This document shows, piece after piece, positions 25,415 through 64,000 of a DNA stretch of 64,000 nt (the stretch's first letter is position 1; each line of letters begins with the position of its first letter). The notes under the pieces were generated by a model, which had not been told where the DNA came from, did no database searches, and worked only from the letters and a program-made list of their open reading frames with translations. The stretch is from Doryteuthis pealeii (lineage: Eukaryota > Mollusca > Cephalopoda > Myopsida > Loliginidae), in NCBI GenBank assembly GCA_023376005.1, contig CM042179.1, forward strand, positions 22,115,906 through 22,179,905, written 5' to 3'. The position numbers were made by a program, and so were the translations under genes.

Positions 25415-25525
25415 TCAGGTTGGTGCAAAAGTAATGTCCGATTTAAAGACCTTGGGTAAAAATGAATAAGACAAAGACTATCAAAATATATCTAAAATTT
25501 GGACATTACTTTTGTACCAACCTGA
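25415..25525. mobile_element. Mariner MITE (111 bp)
   Basis: Terminal inverted repeats of 25 bp, starting TCAGGTTGGTGCAAAAG, match with one mismatch at 25,415-25,439 and 25,501-25,525. TA flanks both ends. The end sequence is of the type found in mariner MITEs such as human MADE1 (from memory). Confidence 0.9.
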
Positions 25526-25837
25526 TATTTAAAAAAACAAGTATACTCATTTTTATTCAAATTATTTTATGACAGGATATAAGTTGACTAATTTAGTTGT
25601 GAACATACCAATAGGTTTAAGACTATCTAAAAATAAAGTGTGGGAGAGTAATAAAAGTAACCTTTCAATAATGGAAAATGTAAGTTAGATAAATATAACA
25701 ACTATGAATACTGCAAAAAAAAATAAAATAAATAAAATGGAAACTCATTAAAATATTTAGAAAAAAAAACATTCAGTCAATTTAAAAAAGATTATTTTCT
25801 TTCAAATCCTTTCTTATATACTTCTGAACTTATATCA

Positions 25838-25838
25838 T

Positions 25839-25896
<58 letters not shown>

Positions 25897-26004
25897 TAGT
25901 GAGAAATTTGAAAAAACACAGGTTTGAATAAAATGAGTGGTAAGTTTATTAGCCGACGCTGCAGTGTTTTGATCTGTTGAGTAGATCTTCTTCAGGACTT
26001 TTGT

Positions 26005-26063
<59 letters not shown>

Positions 26064-26371
26064 GTCATATTTCAAACCGTCTATCTTTCCAGCGTTTCTC
26101 AATTTTCAAATTATTCTAAAAACATTAACTCCCTTTCAAAACATCTTTGAACAGGTTGATAAACAAGGACTATCAGTGTCATTATTTTGTGATAACATTT
26201 TTTTTTTTTTTTTTACTCTTCTTTATATCAACAAAAGCCCTGAAGAAGATCTACTCAACAGATTGAAACACTGCAGCGTCGGCTAATAAACTTACCACTC
26301 ATTTTATTCAAACCTGTGTTTTTTCAAATTTCTCACTATACTACATACCGTCGGATTCACTTCCATTTCTA

Positions 26372-26407
<36 letters not shown>
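25838..26407. repeat. Foldback element G between two (TA)n tracts
   Basis: (TA)n at about 25,838-25,894 and 26,375-26,407 enclose two inverted arms of about 110 bp (25,895-26,010 and 26,236-26,343). The loop holds (CT)n/(AC)n (26,005-26,060) and a T tract. Each arm contains TTTATTAGCCGACGCTGCAG or its complement. Confidence 0.85.
26236..26284 (+). ncRNA. Hammerhead-ribozyme-like motif in foldback G
   Basis: Stem I AGCC (26,236-26,239) pairs with GGCT (26,281-26,284). The core CTGAAGA is at 26,240-26,246, followed by one extra A. Stem II is GATCT/AGATT (26,248-26,252 and 26,260-26,264), then GAAA (26,265-26,268). Stem III is near-palindromic, ACACTG/CAGCGT, and U-C is at the cleavage position (26,279-26,280). 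The extra base after the core and the A-C mismatch in stem III suggest a decayed or variant form. Confidence 0.5.
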
Positions 26408-26413
<6 letters not shown>

Positions 26414-26428
26414 CAAATAGATCAGTAG

Positions 26429-26548
26429 TTATCTACTAAGGTCTTCTTGATCTGTTATGCTAACTTCACATTGCTTACAGTATTTACTGTTTCTAAGTGG
26501 ACACCCATCTATGTAGTGAACAATCTCATCACAGCTTAACCAGATGAT
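26429..26548 (-). CDS. Possible terminal or internal coding exon, unidentified
   Basis: On the minus strand a good acceptor (TTCTATTTCTTACCAG) precedes an open stretch of 39 codons ending in TAA. It contains DEIVHYIDGCPLRNSKYC and KQCEVSITDQEDL. Codon choice and the Cys pattern look more protein-like than nearby AT-rich frames. If internal, the donor could be TTA|GTAGAT. It could belong to the minus-strand gene starting at 33,231 or to an unknown transposon; no family is recognised. Confidence 0.22.
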   Translation of the reverse strand: MIWLSCDEIVHYIDGCPLRNSKYCKQCEVSITDQEDLSR

Positions 26549-26699
26549 CTGGTAAGAAATAGAACTTGACCATAAAACATACCACACACATATGTATACA
26601 TGTGTACACATAAGTGTAAATATATAAAAAAATGCAAACAATCATAGGTATTGGTAATATTCTAGATTAAATTAATCTAGAATATTAATCATTAATACC

Positions 26700-26805
26700 T
26701 GAATTAGTAGACTATTATTGCTGAGTGATTTTTACTGGGTGCCCCAAACATCTGGCCTTGAGCCACATCTAAGCCAAGGTTAGTAAATAACTACAAGATA
26801 CAGGT
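26700..26805 (+). mobile_element. SINE C-like fragment
   Basis: ACTGGGTGCCCCAAACATCTGGCC ... GTTAGTAAATAACTA is shared with 55,310-55,440, where a tRNA-like head is present; here only the 3' part remains. Confidence 0.5.
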
Positions 26806-28110
26806 ATCTTTAGTAGAGAGAATTTAGACTCACCAACTATTACAAGTTTAGTGATTTAGATCCTCATTGAGTTTCTTTATTGGACCAATAAACTTAGTAA
26901 ATATCTAAAGGTATATTAATATTACTAAACAACGTTTGTACATTTTTTCCTCATTAGGCTTTAATAGATATATTGATGTACTTATACATTTCAAACATTG
27001 ATTAAACTAAGATTTATTAATAACAATTACTAATCACAAATGTTGAGTAATAACTAAAAGAATTTGCAATATTGATTGAAAACTTAAAAAGACTAAGATA
27101 ATTCTTTTGTCTATTAATTCTTTATTCAGTAATTTGACGTTTTTTACATTTATTTGTAAATAAATTACAAACACATACCTTGGATCTTTTAAGACTATAG
27201 ATAATCATTATTTAAATGAATAATAGTTATTTAACTGGAGATGTTTCTTTTATGAATTTAGAATACATTACTAAATCTAAATACAATAGAATCATTTTAG
27301 AAAATATTTATTTTTATTTAAATAAATGTATGGTAAAAATCAGAAAGAGTAATTTAAAAGGGAAAATATTAATTCAAAATAAAACTTATTTTAAAATAAA
27401 AAATTTGCTAATGATTATAAAATGGTAGCCATTATGAGTTTTGAATAAGCTACTAAAAATTAAACAGTAAAGATTAATGACTGAGAAGCTATTTTAATCT
27501 ATGCTATGATTGGCAGACTAAGATACATATAATAAAGGGATAATTTGGCAAATTATACAAGTTCTTTTCATAGCAAAAAGGATTAACAGAGCAAATAATG
27601 ACAGCACCATAATACAACAAATAAGGATTATCATTTTTAGATCAATTTTAACATCCCCCCCCTCTTCCTATGAACACACTGCAACACTTATGGGTCACAC
27701 TTAAATACATACAATAAGAGAACCAGTAGCAGTGTTACAATGAGATCAACACTATAATTATTATTATTTTAAATTGATTTAAATAAAAACTCTTTTAAGT
27801 GATGTCAGAAAGAAAACATCCTTTTTACATTGACTCCATGTTAACATTATTTTTTTTTTTTTTTTAATGTTCTGATATACATTGGAAAAAAAAATGAACA
27901 ATTACATTTTTTTTAAAAGTACATTCAGTTTATAATCAAATCACTTAAGCTAAATTAATTTTTTGGTAGGTCTAATTGATATTATCTATTTTGTTCTTAT
28001 AACAAATGACTTAATTTAGTAACAAATTTATTTTTCCTCTGCACTTGATAAAAACATTTGAATAAACATAAGAAAAGTTAATGCTTAACTATCATTTATG
28101 TTAATAAAAA
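26806..28110. other. AT-rich intergenic stretch
   Basis: No gene or known repeat recognised. T/A runs near 27,850. Confidence 0.4.
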
Positions 28111-28116
28111 AAAAGT

Positions 28117-28352
28117 AGGCTTAACCAGTCGGTAGAGCGTTCGGCAAGAAAACACAAGGTTCCTAGTTCGATACCGGACCTCGCCAACTCAGCGTTTGAG
28201 TAGCACAGGGATCCGTGCTGTAAAGTGAGGAGGTGATGGTAGGTGTGGCACTCCACCTCAAATGCAAAAACAATATTCTTGGTCTAGCGCTAGTGAATAG
28301 ATTCCCTCGCTGATTGACCGATACCGAATTTAGGCCACCCCAACGACTTTAC
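28117..28352 (+). mobile_element. SINE family A
   Basis: Copy with damaged A box (GGCTTAACCAGTCGGTAGAG) and intact B box and body. Confidence 0.85.
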
Positions 28353-28649
28353 TTAACCTTAGTTTACTTACTGCCAGTACAAGCCAAGTTATGGATAAAA
28401 GTTTGCTGATGGAACACTAACTCTGCAGCATAAAAGAATATGGGCATTGTTAAGTAAGCCTCATTATCTAAGAGATGTCATTAATGGAAATAGTCAACAT
28501 AGAAACCCAATGATCTAATAGATCATAGGGAAAGATTCATCCTTCCATTAAGTACTGGTAGAAAAATAAACAGACAATAAAATTTGTCCTAAAATATAAA
28601 GTTAAGATAATTCTTTGAGTAAAAGTACACATCATATCAGATACATTTA

Positions 28650-28905
28650 ATAAATGTATATATATTCCTATCCCTCCCACCAGGCCAGATTAACACAAGA
28701 TCTTTTTAAAATATGGGGAGCCACACACAAACCGAAGCTACTGCAGTGGCCAGTGCAAAAAATGCATAGCCCCATTAGCATTCCCCTTTTGGTGCACATA
28801 AATCTGGACTGGTCCCTTTTAGGCAAGGGGCTGGTGTTAATTCTGGGGACAGCCCCCTGGGACCATGCAAGTTACACACCGGATCAGGGGTCCCTAATCT
28901 AGTTA
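28650..28905. repeat. GC-richer block, probable transposon remnant
   Basis: Clearly GC-richer than its surroundings (GGGGACAGCCCCCTGGGACC) and directly next to a LINE fragment. An 82-codon forward frame exists but resembles no protein I know. Confidence 0.35.
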
Positions 28906-28915
28906 ATATATCTGT

Positions 28916-29215
28916 ATGATGATGTACAGAAAGTTTATACACATTGACATAGCTGGTCTATGTAGGTCTTTGCTGGACGTCCTGCACTGGTATGATCATG
29001 TGCCGGTTTCCACAGAAGGACGTCGCTTATTAGCTCATCCTTACTTCTCCAGCAGTGCCCGGCCTGTCTTGTTAGCCTTACCCAGATGGTTTGTGTACAC
29101 GGGGTATGTGGCCGTATAGCTGATTTCTTGTGGGATGTTGCTTCCACGATTTGTTAAAGATCACACGCAGCATCCATGTGCAACTCCTAGTCTATTTTCC
29201 AGGAACCTCGTCAAG
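28916..29215 (-). pseudogene. LINE C-terminal fragment (endonuclease/RT type)
   Basis: Minus-strand frames give SWKQHPTRNQLYGHIP, then RQAGHCWRSKDELISDVLLW and HTSAGRPAKTYIDQLC. These blocks are characteristic of the tail following the reverse transcriptase domain in a common invertebrate LINE group. A frame change separates the first and second blocks, so it is a relic; no 5' domains are nearby. Confidence 0.75.
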
Positions 29216-29459
29216 GTCCAAACGTGTAAACCTAAAATAACTTATGCTTTAAAAGCTTTATAATTATCCTAAATTTGTACTACCAGAAATATATGCAACC
29301 TTTTAAATTCTAAGAAATTAAAACTTAAATAAAGTAATCGAGATAAAGACAGACAAGAACACAATTTACAAGAACATGTTTGTTTCTTAAGATTTGAATA
29401 ATTTTCTGCTAAATTACTTTGCAAATTTGTCCCTTTCTGTCGTAGAAAATTGACACAGT

Positions 29460-29705
29460 GAGAAGAGTTCAAATCCTGGGTGAGGCTGTTTGCATTTCAC
29501 ATATCTAATACTCTTGGGAAAGTTATGCATCCAACTATTCTGCCTCTGGCTGTGGGTAAATGATGAGGCAAACTGTGTTTTTTTTTAACCTTGCTTAAGC
29601 AACCAGTCTAGGAGAGAAAAAAAAATCTGAATTCAAACCAGTTAAACTCTGCTTAAAAACTGACCTTGTGTTACATTCTACTTATGCAGAGGGATTGGTA
29701 AATAA
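29460..29705 (+). mobile_element. SINE family B, 5'-truncated
   Basis: Starts at the B box (GAGTTCAAATCCTGGG) and runs to GGATTGGTAAATA. Confidence 0.8.
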
Positions 29706-29992
29706 GTAAATTACTTTGCAGACTTTGTAGCATTTCAGCTATTTTGAAAAGTTCTTTATTTTATATATGTCCATCAAAGCATCCAACTTTAAACAATATA
29801 GAAATATTTGCGGCACTAGATTACTCAAGTCATTAAGAAGATACTTTCTGTTGGTAGATTTGATCTTTTTATAGAAGTCAAATCTCTTTATCACTTGGTA
29901 AGTTTGTCAAAACATTTAAAACAGTAAAGCAATAAAAAACAATCATACCCCTAGTATTTTGATAAGATTCTGCACAATTATATCTTTTAATA
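29706..29992. other. AT-rich intergenic stretch
   Basis: Nothing recognised. Confidence 0.4.
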
Positions 29993-29994
29993 AG

Positions 29995-30232
29995 GGCCGG
30001 GTTAGCTCAGTCGGTAGAGCGTTCGGTTAAAAACCACAAGGTTCCTAGTTCGATACCAGTCCTCGCCAACTCAGCGTACGAGTAGCACAGGGATCTGTAT
30101 GTTAAAGTAAGGAGCTGATGATAGGTGTGGCGCTCCACCTCAGATGCTAAAATAATCTCTTTGGTCTAGCACAAGTGAAAAGGGGATAGACTCCCTCGCT
30201 GATAGGCTGATACCGACTTTACTTGACTTACT
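29995..30232 (+). mobile_element. SINE family A
   Basis: Intact tRNA-like head (GGGCCGGGTTAGCTCAGTCG). Near the 3' end the piece between GATACCGACTTT and the tail is shortened. Confidence 0.88.
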
Positions 30233-30942
30233 TTTTACTATTAATAATAATATCAGCTGGTTTTCTGATAAAGAAAAAAATGAGAACAACCATTTTACAC
30301 ATATTTCTGTTTGTTTGTTTTTTGCTTTTTGTGTTTTCCATTGTGTTTTCTCTCCTTGCCCCAAACACAAAAAAATAAATTTCCAAAAATATATTTTTAA
30401 TGCTTTGTGTATAATATACACAAATACACATTAAAAATATATTTTCATTAGATATCCGCCATGGAATATACAGTGGATATTTGATGTTTTTTTTTTGGGG
30501 GGGGGGCAGGTTTTTCTTTATTTTTATCAAAAGAGATTGTTGCACAATAAAAAGTCTCAACTCAAAAAATTCCAAGTTAAATAAAATTACAAATGAGCGA
30601 TTTGAAACTAAAAATTCATTTTATTTTTAATTTAGTTCAAGTTCAAGTTATTAAATTATATGTTAAATGTGGGAGGATCAGGGGAACAAAAAGACATTGT
30701 TCGTTCATTCATATAAAAACTAGACTTTAAAACTAAACAAAACTAAATTTAAATGGCTAGGTTCATAAAGTAACAACTGATTTTTAAGCAGATTGATACG
30801 AGAAAACCGTTAAATGTTTTGGCATGAACAGATTTTGACTTTCGTCTCCATTACAAAAAATTAAATTGACTTTTCCATTTAATAACAAAATATGTAACAT
30901 CCTGTGCGATTTCAAATGAAGTGAGAAACGATGTATGAAAAA

Positions 30943-30989
<47 letters not shown>

Positions 30990-32050
30990 GCTTTTATCTC
31001 GATCAACGTCCCTCATCCTTATTCATTAATTTATTATTAAACACAGACACAGCTGACAACACGGACATTGTCAGAACAAGGCAACTTTTTTTTTAAATAT
31101 GAACAAAACTTGGACCTAATGCATTTTTTTACATCCTTAATTCTTACTTTTCATATTTTTACTCATAAAAAAAAAGGACAAAATTAAAATACTCGATAAA
31201 ATCAATTAAGACAACATTATCCGTAAAACCATAATAAATTGTAATTACTTCCTGCGACATTACAACTGTATTCATACAACGACCGGCCGGCAAAAATATA
31301 TTTTTTTAACGAAAAAAAATTAAATAAGCAGACGATAATTCTGTTATAAAAAAAAATAAAAGCAGACGACACAGTCACATGACTTGACGCTTAAAATTCA
31401 TTGGTCCAATTTATATTTTCTAACTCTTTAAAACAACAATGAGTTTATATAAAATAAAAAAAGTAAGTGTTCTTGTTATGAAAATCATTTAATATTGTGG
31501 ATCCAAACAACCCACGTAAGGTCATTGATTTATGACATGGCCTTTATTCAAACGACAAAACACTGCATGAAAATGTTTTAATTTTTTTTTTCAAAGCATT
31601 TGAGTTCGATTGCTGAAGGGTGGGTGAAATGTTTACATAACAAATAACATATATGTGTACGTTCCTTGACGAGACATTGAAATATTAAGTACTCAAAATG
31701 GACCATGCAAAATAGTTTTTTTTTTTTTTGTTGTTTTTTTCTCAATGGGGCTTTTCTCGCAGGTCAGCTCCTTTCACTAACTTTTGGGTTACACTCAATC
31801 ATCAATGTTCATTGTTGATTGTAAGGCTTAAGGGTAAGCATAAGGTTACTTTAAGGTTAGTTGAGGTTTTTAATTGTAATTGTTATTTAATACCTGTAAT
31901 TAATACTTCATTCAAACTTTAAGGTTAGGTGCAAAGGTTAAAACCTTTGAGAACCAACTCATTTTTAACTTAAAAGAAAAAGAAGCACTTTAACAAAACC
32001 AATATACTAATTTGTTTTATTTTTTTATCTTTTATTTTATCTTTTTATTT

Positions 32051-32085
<35 letters not shown>

Positions 32086-32479
32086 ATACTCTTAAATGAA
32101 ATAAATAAATATTGAAGATATTTCCTTTTCATGGAAATCAGAAAGTTTTTTTTGTAACCAAAAATAAAGTTAAGAGCAAATATCCCATGTTATTCTTTTT
32201 GAAATTTTGACACACCACCTTTGCACTTCACAATGCGCAACTTTATTCATTTTTTCGCTAAGTTAACAAAATAAGTATAAAAACAACAAAACAAAAAACA
32301 AAAAGGCTATGTTTAATGTCGTACTATCGTTTAAAAAATAATTTTAATTTCTCTTTTTATTCACAATTGTATTCGTTGATCAATGTAAAGTGTCACCACA
32401 TAAAAATGATATGGCGTAACTACATTCGATCAATCACTTCTGGTATCCAAGGCCAACACAATCAAACCTTTCTCTCTCT

Positions 32480-32521
<42 letters not shown>

Positions 32522-33072
32522 TATATTGAATGCCTATTGAACATTATTAGATCATTTATCGTATTTTACACACTTGCTATGTGGAACAAAATCAGCAACC
32601 ACAAGTTACATCGAACCAACTTTTATTTATTTGTTTTTTTTTTTACCGCACCTAACTAATGTAAAACAAACAAAAAACTATTTTTATGTACAAAATTGAT
32701 ATGGAAATACAAGACAAAACATAGAGAGTAAATACCAATATGTCTAAGATAAAAATCGCATACATACAAATATACACGTATGTTTTGGAGGGTTTTTTTT
32801 TTTCCAAGGCATATGTAACCGCGCCCATAGACATTTTTCCACATTTAAAAAAAATTCCAATTTCAATGATCGTGAATAAATAGATCATGATAAATGAATG
32901 AATGGAAGATAAGAAATTTTATTTATCTTTTTTTTTTTTTAATAACTGAAAGTAAAGTCGCTATTGAGACAGCTGAACACTGGAGGAGCGATAGTTGATT
33001 GCGGGTGTGAATCGCCCCACAGCAGTGAAAAAAAAAAAAGAAAAAAAAAGAGTTGATAGTGTCTTTACTCAC
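30233..33072. other. AT-rich stretch, probably intron of the minus-strand gene
   Basis: Lies immediately downstream of a minus-strand splice donor. Contains (TA)n at 30,946-30,987 and 32,480-32,526 and a long T run at 32,047-32,085. No further exon could be identified. Confidence 0.4.
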
Positions 33073-33231
33073 CAAGTGTAACACAGTGTTGACGACATCT
33101 TTGTTCGACACCTGGTCTGCTTTGATCAAGCCGACCAACAATCCAAACTTCGCTTCATCCTTTTCGGTCGACTTTAGTATGTCCTCCACATGTTTTATCT
33201 CTCCCCCGCCTTTGTCGGCAACTTCAGCCAT
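33073..33231 (-). CDS. First coding exon of a divergent gene (neurochondrin-like?)
   Basis: ATG at 33,231 (context GAAATGG) opens 53 codons. The exon ends exactly at a codon boundary before the donor GTGAGTAAAG (33,072 downward). The peptide begins MAEVADKGGGEIKHVEDIL and contains KDEAKFGLLVGLIKADQVSN. The frame is also open for 11 codons upstream but has no ATG there. The block F-x-LL-V-x-LIKA after an acidic helix recalls the N-terminal helical repeat of neurochondrin, but this is a short, low-identity resemblance made from memory; no other family is more convincing. Base composition is GC- and CpG-richer than the flanks, as expected for a gene start. The remaining exons would lie at lower coordinates; none is certain. 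Confidence 0.6.
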
Positions 33232-33721
33232 TTCAACAGAGTCCCTAACAGCGAATTGTATCACGTGTCAACGGATAAAAATTGCAACCGTGCACACTGG
33301 GCTAACGACAAAGCAACAGATCAACAGAGGTGTAACACCTATGCTTTTATTAGTTTCAGTACAGGTACGCCGAAAGAGCCACTTCCTTCTTTTACGGGCT
33401 GACGATTCATCTCATATCTTATTGGACAAAAAATATCAGCACACCAACGATCAATAACACACCTCTTCTTCTGCACTACAGCAATAAATGATCATAGATC
33501 AATATTAGAAAAACACTTATATATACTCATAGTTGATTTCTGTTCGATTTAAAGTGGAAACGATATTTAGTCGTTTGATTTTTTTGTTATTTTCAGCTGT
33601 TTCGGATAAAAAATCATTAATCACGCTTTTATCATCTGCTTCTCAACATCCGTACCGTTGCAGACGCACATTTTTCCAACTTTCACTTTCTTTCTTTCTT
33701 TCTTTCTCTTTTTCTTTTTCT

Positions 33722-33765
<44 letters not shown>

Positions 33766-34264
33766 TCTCTCTCTCTCTCTACCTGCTTATATGTCTCAAA
33801 TAAATATACAAACAGTGCGTGTTCCGCGCATGTAATACACAAAATAAGTAAACAAAACAGTAACTACTTTGGTGGATTTTTTTTATTATATTTTATCCTG
33901 TTTTTTTTTTTGTTGTTGTTTTTTAATTTTCTTTTTTTAAATATAAATTACTTTATAAATTCAACCAGAATTATTTCAGCTTTTCCCCCTTTAAGTCTAT
34001 ACATACAGTTATACTTATATTATTATTTATACAATACATACACTCTACCTAATATTTTACTTTCTGACTTTCATTTATGATTCTTTTAATTTTTATATTA
34101 TTTGTTTTCTTTAGCATTAGAAAAGGACAGCATAAAATCATTTTAATGCTGTTCTTTTCTCCCCTTCGTACAACTTTTTATAAACTTATTCAGGCTTCTT
34201 CTGTCGTTCAATCTCTTCGTACGTACACTTGTTTTTTCCTGCCACGTCTCTATTTTTTTTTTTT

Positions 34265-34312
<48 letters not shown>

Positions 34313-34445
34313 ATTTAATGTATTTACTCTCAAATATCATTTGACGAATATATAATATAAAATTAAAAAATATATATTTTTAAGTGGGTAGAGAAATATT
34401 TGTAAATAACTTTTATTGCTACTGGGGCTAGTGCTACCCTTCTCT

Positions 34446-34515
<70 letters not shown>

Positions 34516-34744
34516 TCTCTCTCTCTCTCTCTCTTCCCCTCTCTCTCTTTAAACAACTCTCTTCCCCTCTCTCTCTTTATAACATAACTCTCTTCCCCAT
34601 CTCTCTCTGAGTCATATTGACTTGATCTTTTACACGTAATCTGAAGTCGCTGATTGGTTGAATTGTATTCAGCCCGGATTCCTCATTCTAATCTGTACCT
34701 AGTGACAGTCACAGAAGGAGAGAGAGAGAATAAGAACTGTGATC
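33232..34744. promoter_or_regulatory. Head-to-head intergenic region and 5' leaders
   Basis: Separates the minus-strand first exon from the septin start. A palindromic E-box, CACGTG, is at 33,262-33,267, about 30 bases upstream of the minus ATG. A CCAAT box (as ATTGG) is at 33,421-33,425 for the minus gene. Another ATTGG is at 34,653-34,657, about 90 bases before the septin ATG. The stretch 32,940-33,460 is relatively CpG-rich. Transcription starts are unknown. Confidence 0.45.
33727..34607. repeat. Three (CT)n tracts in the intergenic region
   Basis: CT tracts at about 33,727-33,780, 34,268-34,312 and 34,446-34,607, the last imperfect with CTCTTCCCCTCTCTCTCTTT units repeated. They create spurious Leu/Ser-rich or Arg/Glu-rich open frames, which are not genes. 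Confidence 0.95.
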
Positions 34745-63401
<28,657 letters not shown>

Positions 63402-64000
63402 ATGATCACAGCCATAACTCTCTTCTAATCAACTCCTCCATATTATTACATCCATTCTGCTTAAAATACAATTGGATGAAACATTAATCTAAATCTACCA
63501 GCAAACGTCTTATATATTTTCTTTTTTTCAAATTGTTGTTTGTCTGCATGCACCTGGAATTCTATTATAATAAATAAACGGCTATTTTTTTTTTTTTTTT
63601 TTTTTAATTGCATGCTTACTCAAGAATATGGAGTTGTCCATTACATCCTATCATGTATTTATTTTTTTTTTTTTTAATTTTATTTTTTAACTTTTTATTT
63701 TGCTGGTATTATAACAATTGGACATCATTTATATATTATACTGGAGGAAAAATCAAAAAGGAATTTTTCCTTTTTGATTTGGTGATTTTGTCGACAGTAA
63801 AAGAAAAATAAAGCCCGAATCTGTGTTTTCTCTATATTATTACTACTGCTGTCCAGCAAAATGTTTTGTATATCATTCTCCTCTTCCTCTCTCTCCTTCT
63901 GTTACTTTTATGTAACTTGAATATGTCATTGTTTTTATGTGCAATAAGATTTTTTTTTAAAAAAAGGGTCTGGCTGTATTCTACACAATGTTTTTGTACC
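63402..64000 (+). other. SEPTIN6/8/11: Septin 3' UTR with polyadenylation signals
   Basis: AATAAA occurs at 63,569-63,574, 63,573-63,578 and 63,807-63,812. The first pair would give a UTR of about 190 bases, the last about 430. Which is used is unknown and longer forms may leave the window. Confidence 0.65.
63750..63780. repeat. 14-bp perfect hairpin in the 3' UTR region
   Basis: AAATCAAAAAGGAA (63,750-63,763) pairs perfectly with TTCCTTTTTGATTT (63,767-63,780), loop TTT, just upstream of the third AATAAA. Confidence 0.9.

Noticed and set aside
28654..28902. 82-codon forward frame as a gene
   Set aside because: Resembles no protein, lacks splice signals and sits beside a LINE fragment in a repeat-like block.
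31600..31640. TTGCTGAAGGGTGGGTGAAATG as a hammerhead
   Set aside because: Core reads CTGAAGG, stem II cannot form and there is no stem I.
33533..34610. Several open frames rich in Leu/Ser or Arg/Glu
   Set aside because: They come from (CT)n microsatellites and have no splice signals or homology.

Overview
The window is AT-rich animal nuclear DNA with long introns, very dense tRNA-derived SINEs, (TA)n and (CT)n microsatellites and decayed transposons. The clear gene is a metazoan septin of the SEPT6/8/11 group. The two main SINE families resemble, as I recall them, tRNA-derived octopus retroposons, so I read this as a cephalopod mollusc, probably an octopus. The clade call rests on memory of repeat families and needs a database search.

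Layout. Bases 1-33,000 hold no gene I can recognise with confidence. They contain SINEs of at least three tRNA-derived families (A, B, C), a roughly 0.5 kb retroposon (D), a 330 bp repeat (E), foldback elements (F, G), a TTAA-bounded MITE (I), a broken Tc1-like transposase, a mariner MITE and pieces of LINEs. At 33,231-33,073 on the minus strand is a convincing first coding exon of a divergent gene: ATG in good context, 53 codons and a consensus splice donor. It may be neurochondrin-like, but that is weak. A 1.5 kb head-to-head intergenic region with (CT)n tracts separates it from the septin.

The septin runs on the plus strand from 34,745 to 63,401. I reconstructed 11 coding exons by hand. 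Every junction is GT-AG, the phases agree throughout, and they give a 423-residue protein with P-loop, DTVG, AKAD, septin unique element and C-terminal coiled coil. The 3' UTR begins at 63,402, with several AATAAA signals before the window ends.

The most interesting material lies in the septin introns and in the 26 kb region: hammerhead ribozyme motifs inside short repeats. One at 42,507-42,548 (intron 3) has every conserved core base and three pairable stems. A second at 45,774-45,815 (intron 4) sits inside an element with a tRNA-Asp-like head, and has a perfect stem I and one core substitution. Related, more decayed motifs with compensating stem II pairs occur in foldback elements near 26, 54.7 and 61 kb. 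Most of these elements abut (TA)n tracts and several occur as head-to-head inverted dimers, which recalls Penelope-like retroelements. Two Helitron-type termini, a Helitron helicase relic and LINE 3' ends are also in the introns.

Everything here was read by eye. Repeat boundaries are good to about 10 bases unless a target-site duplication fixes them.
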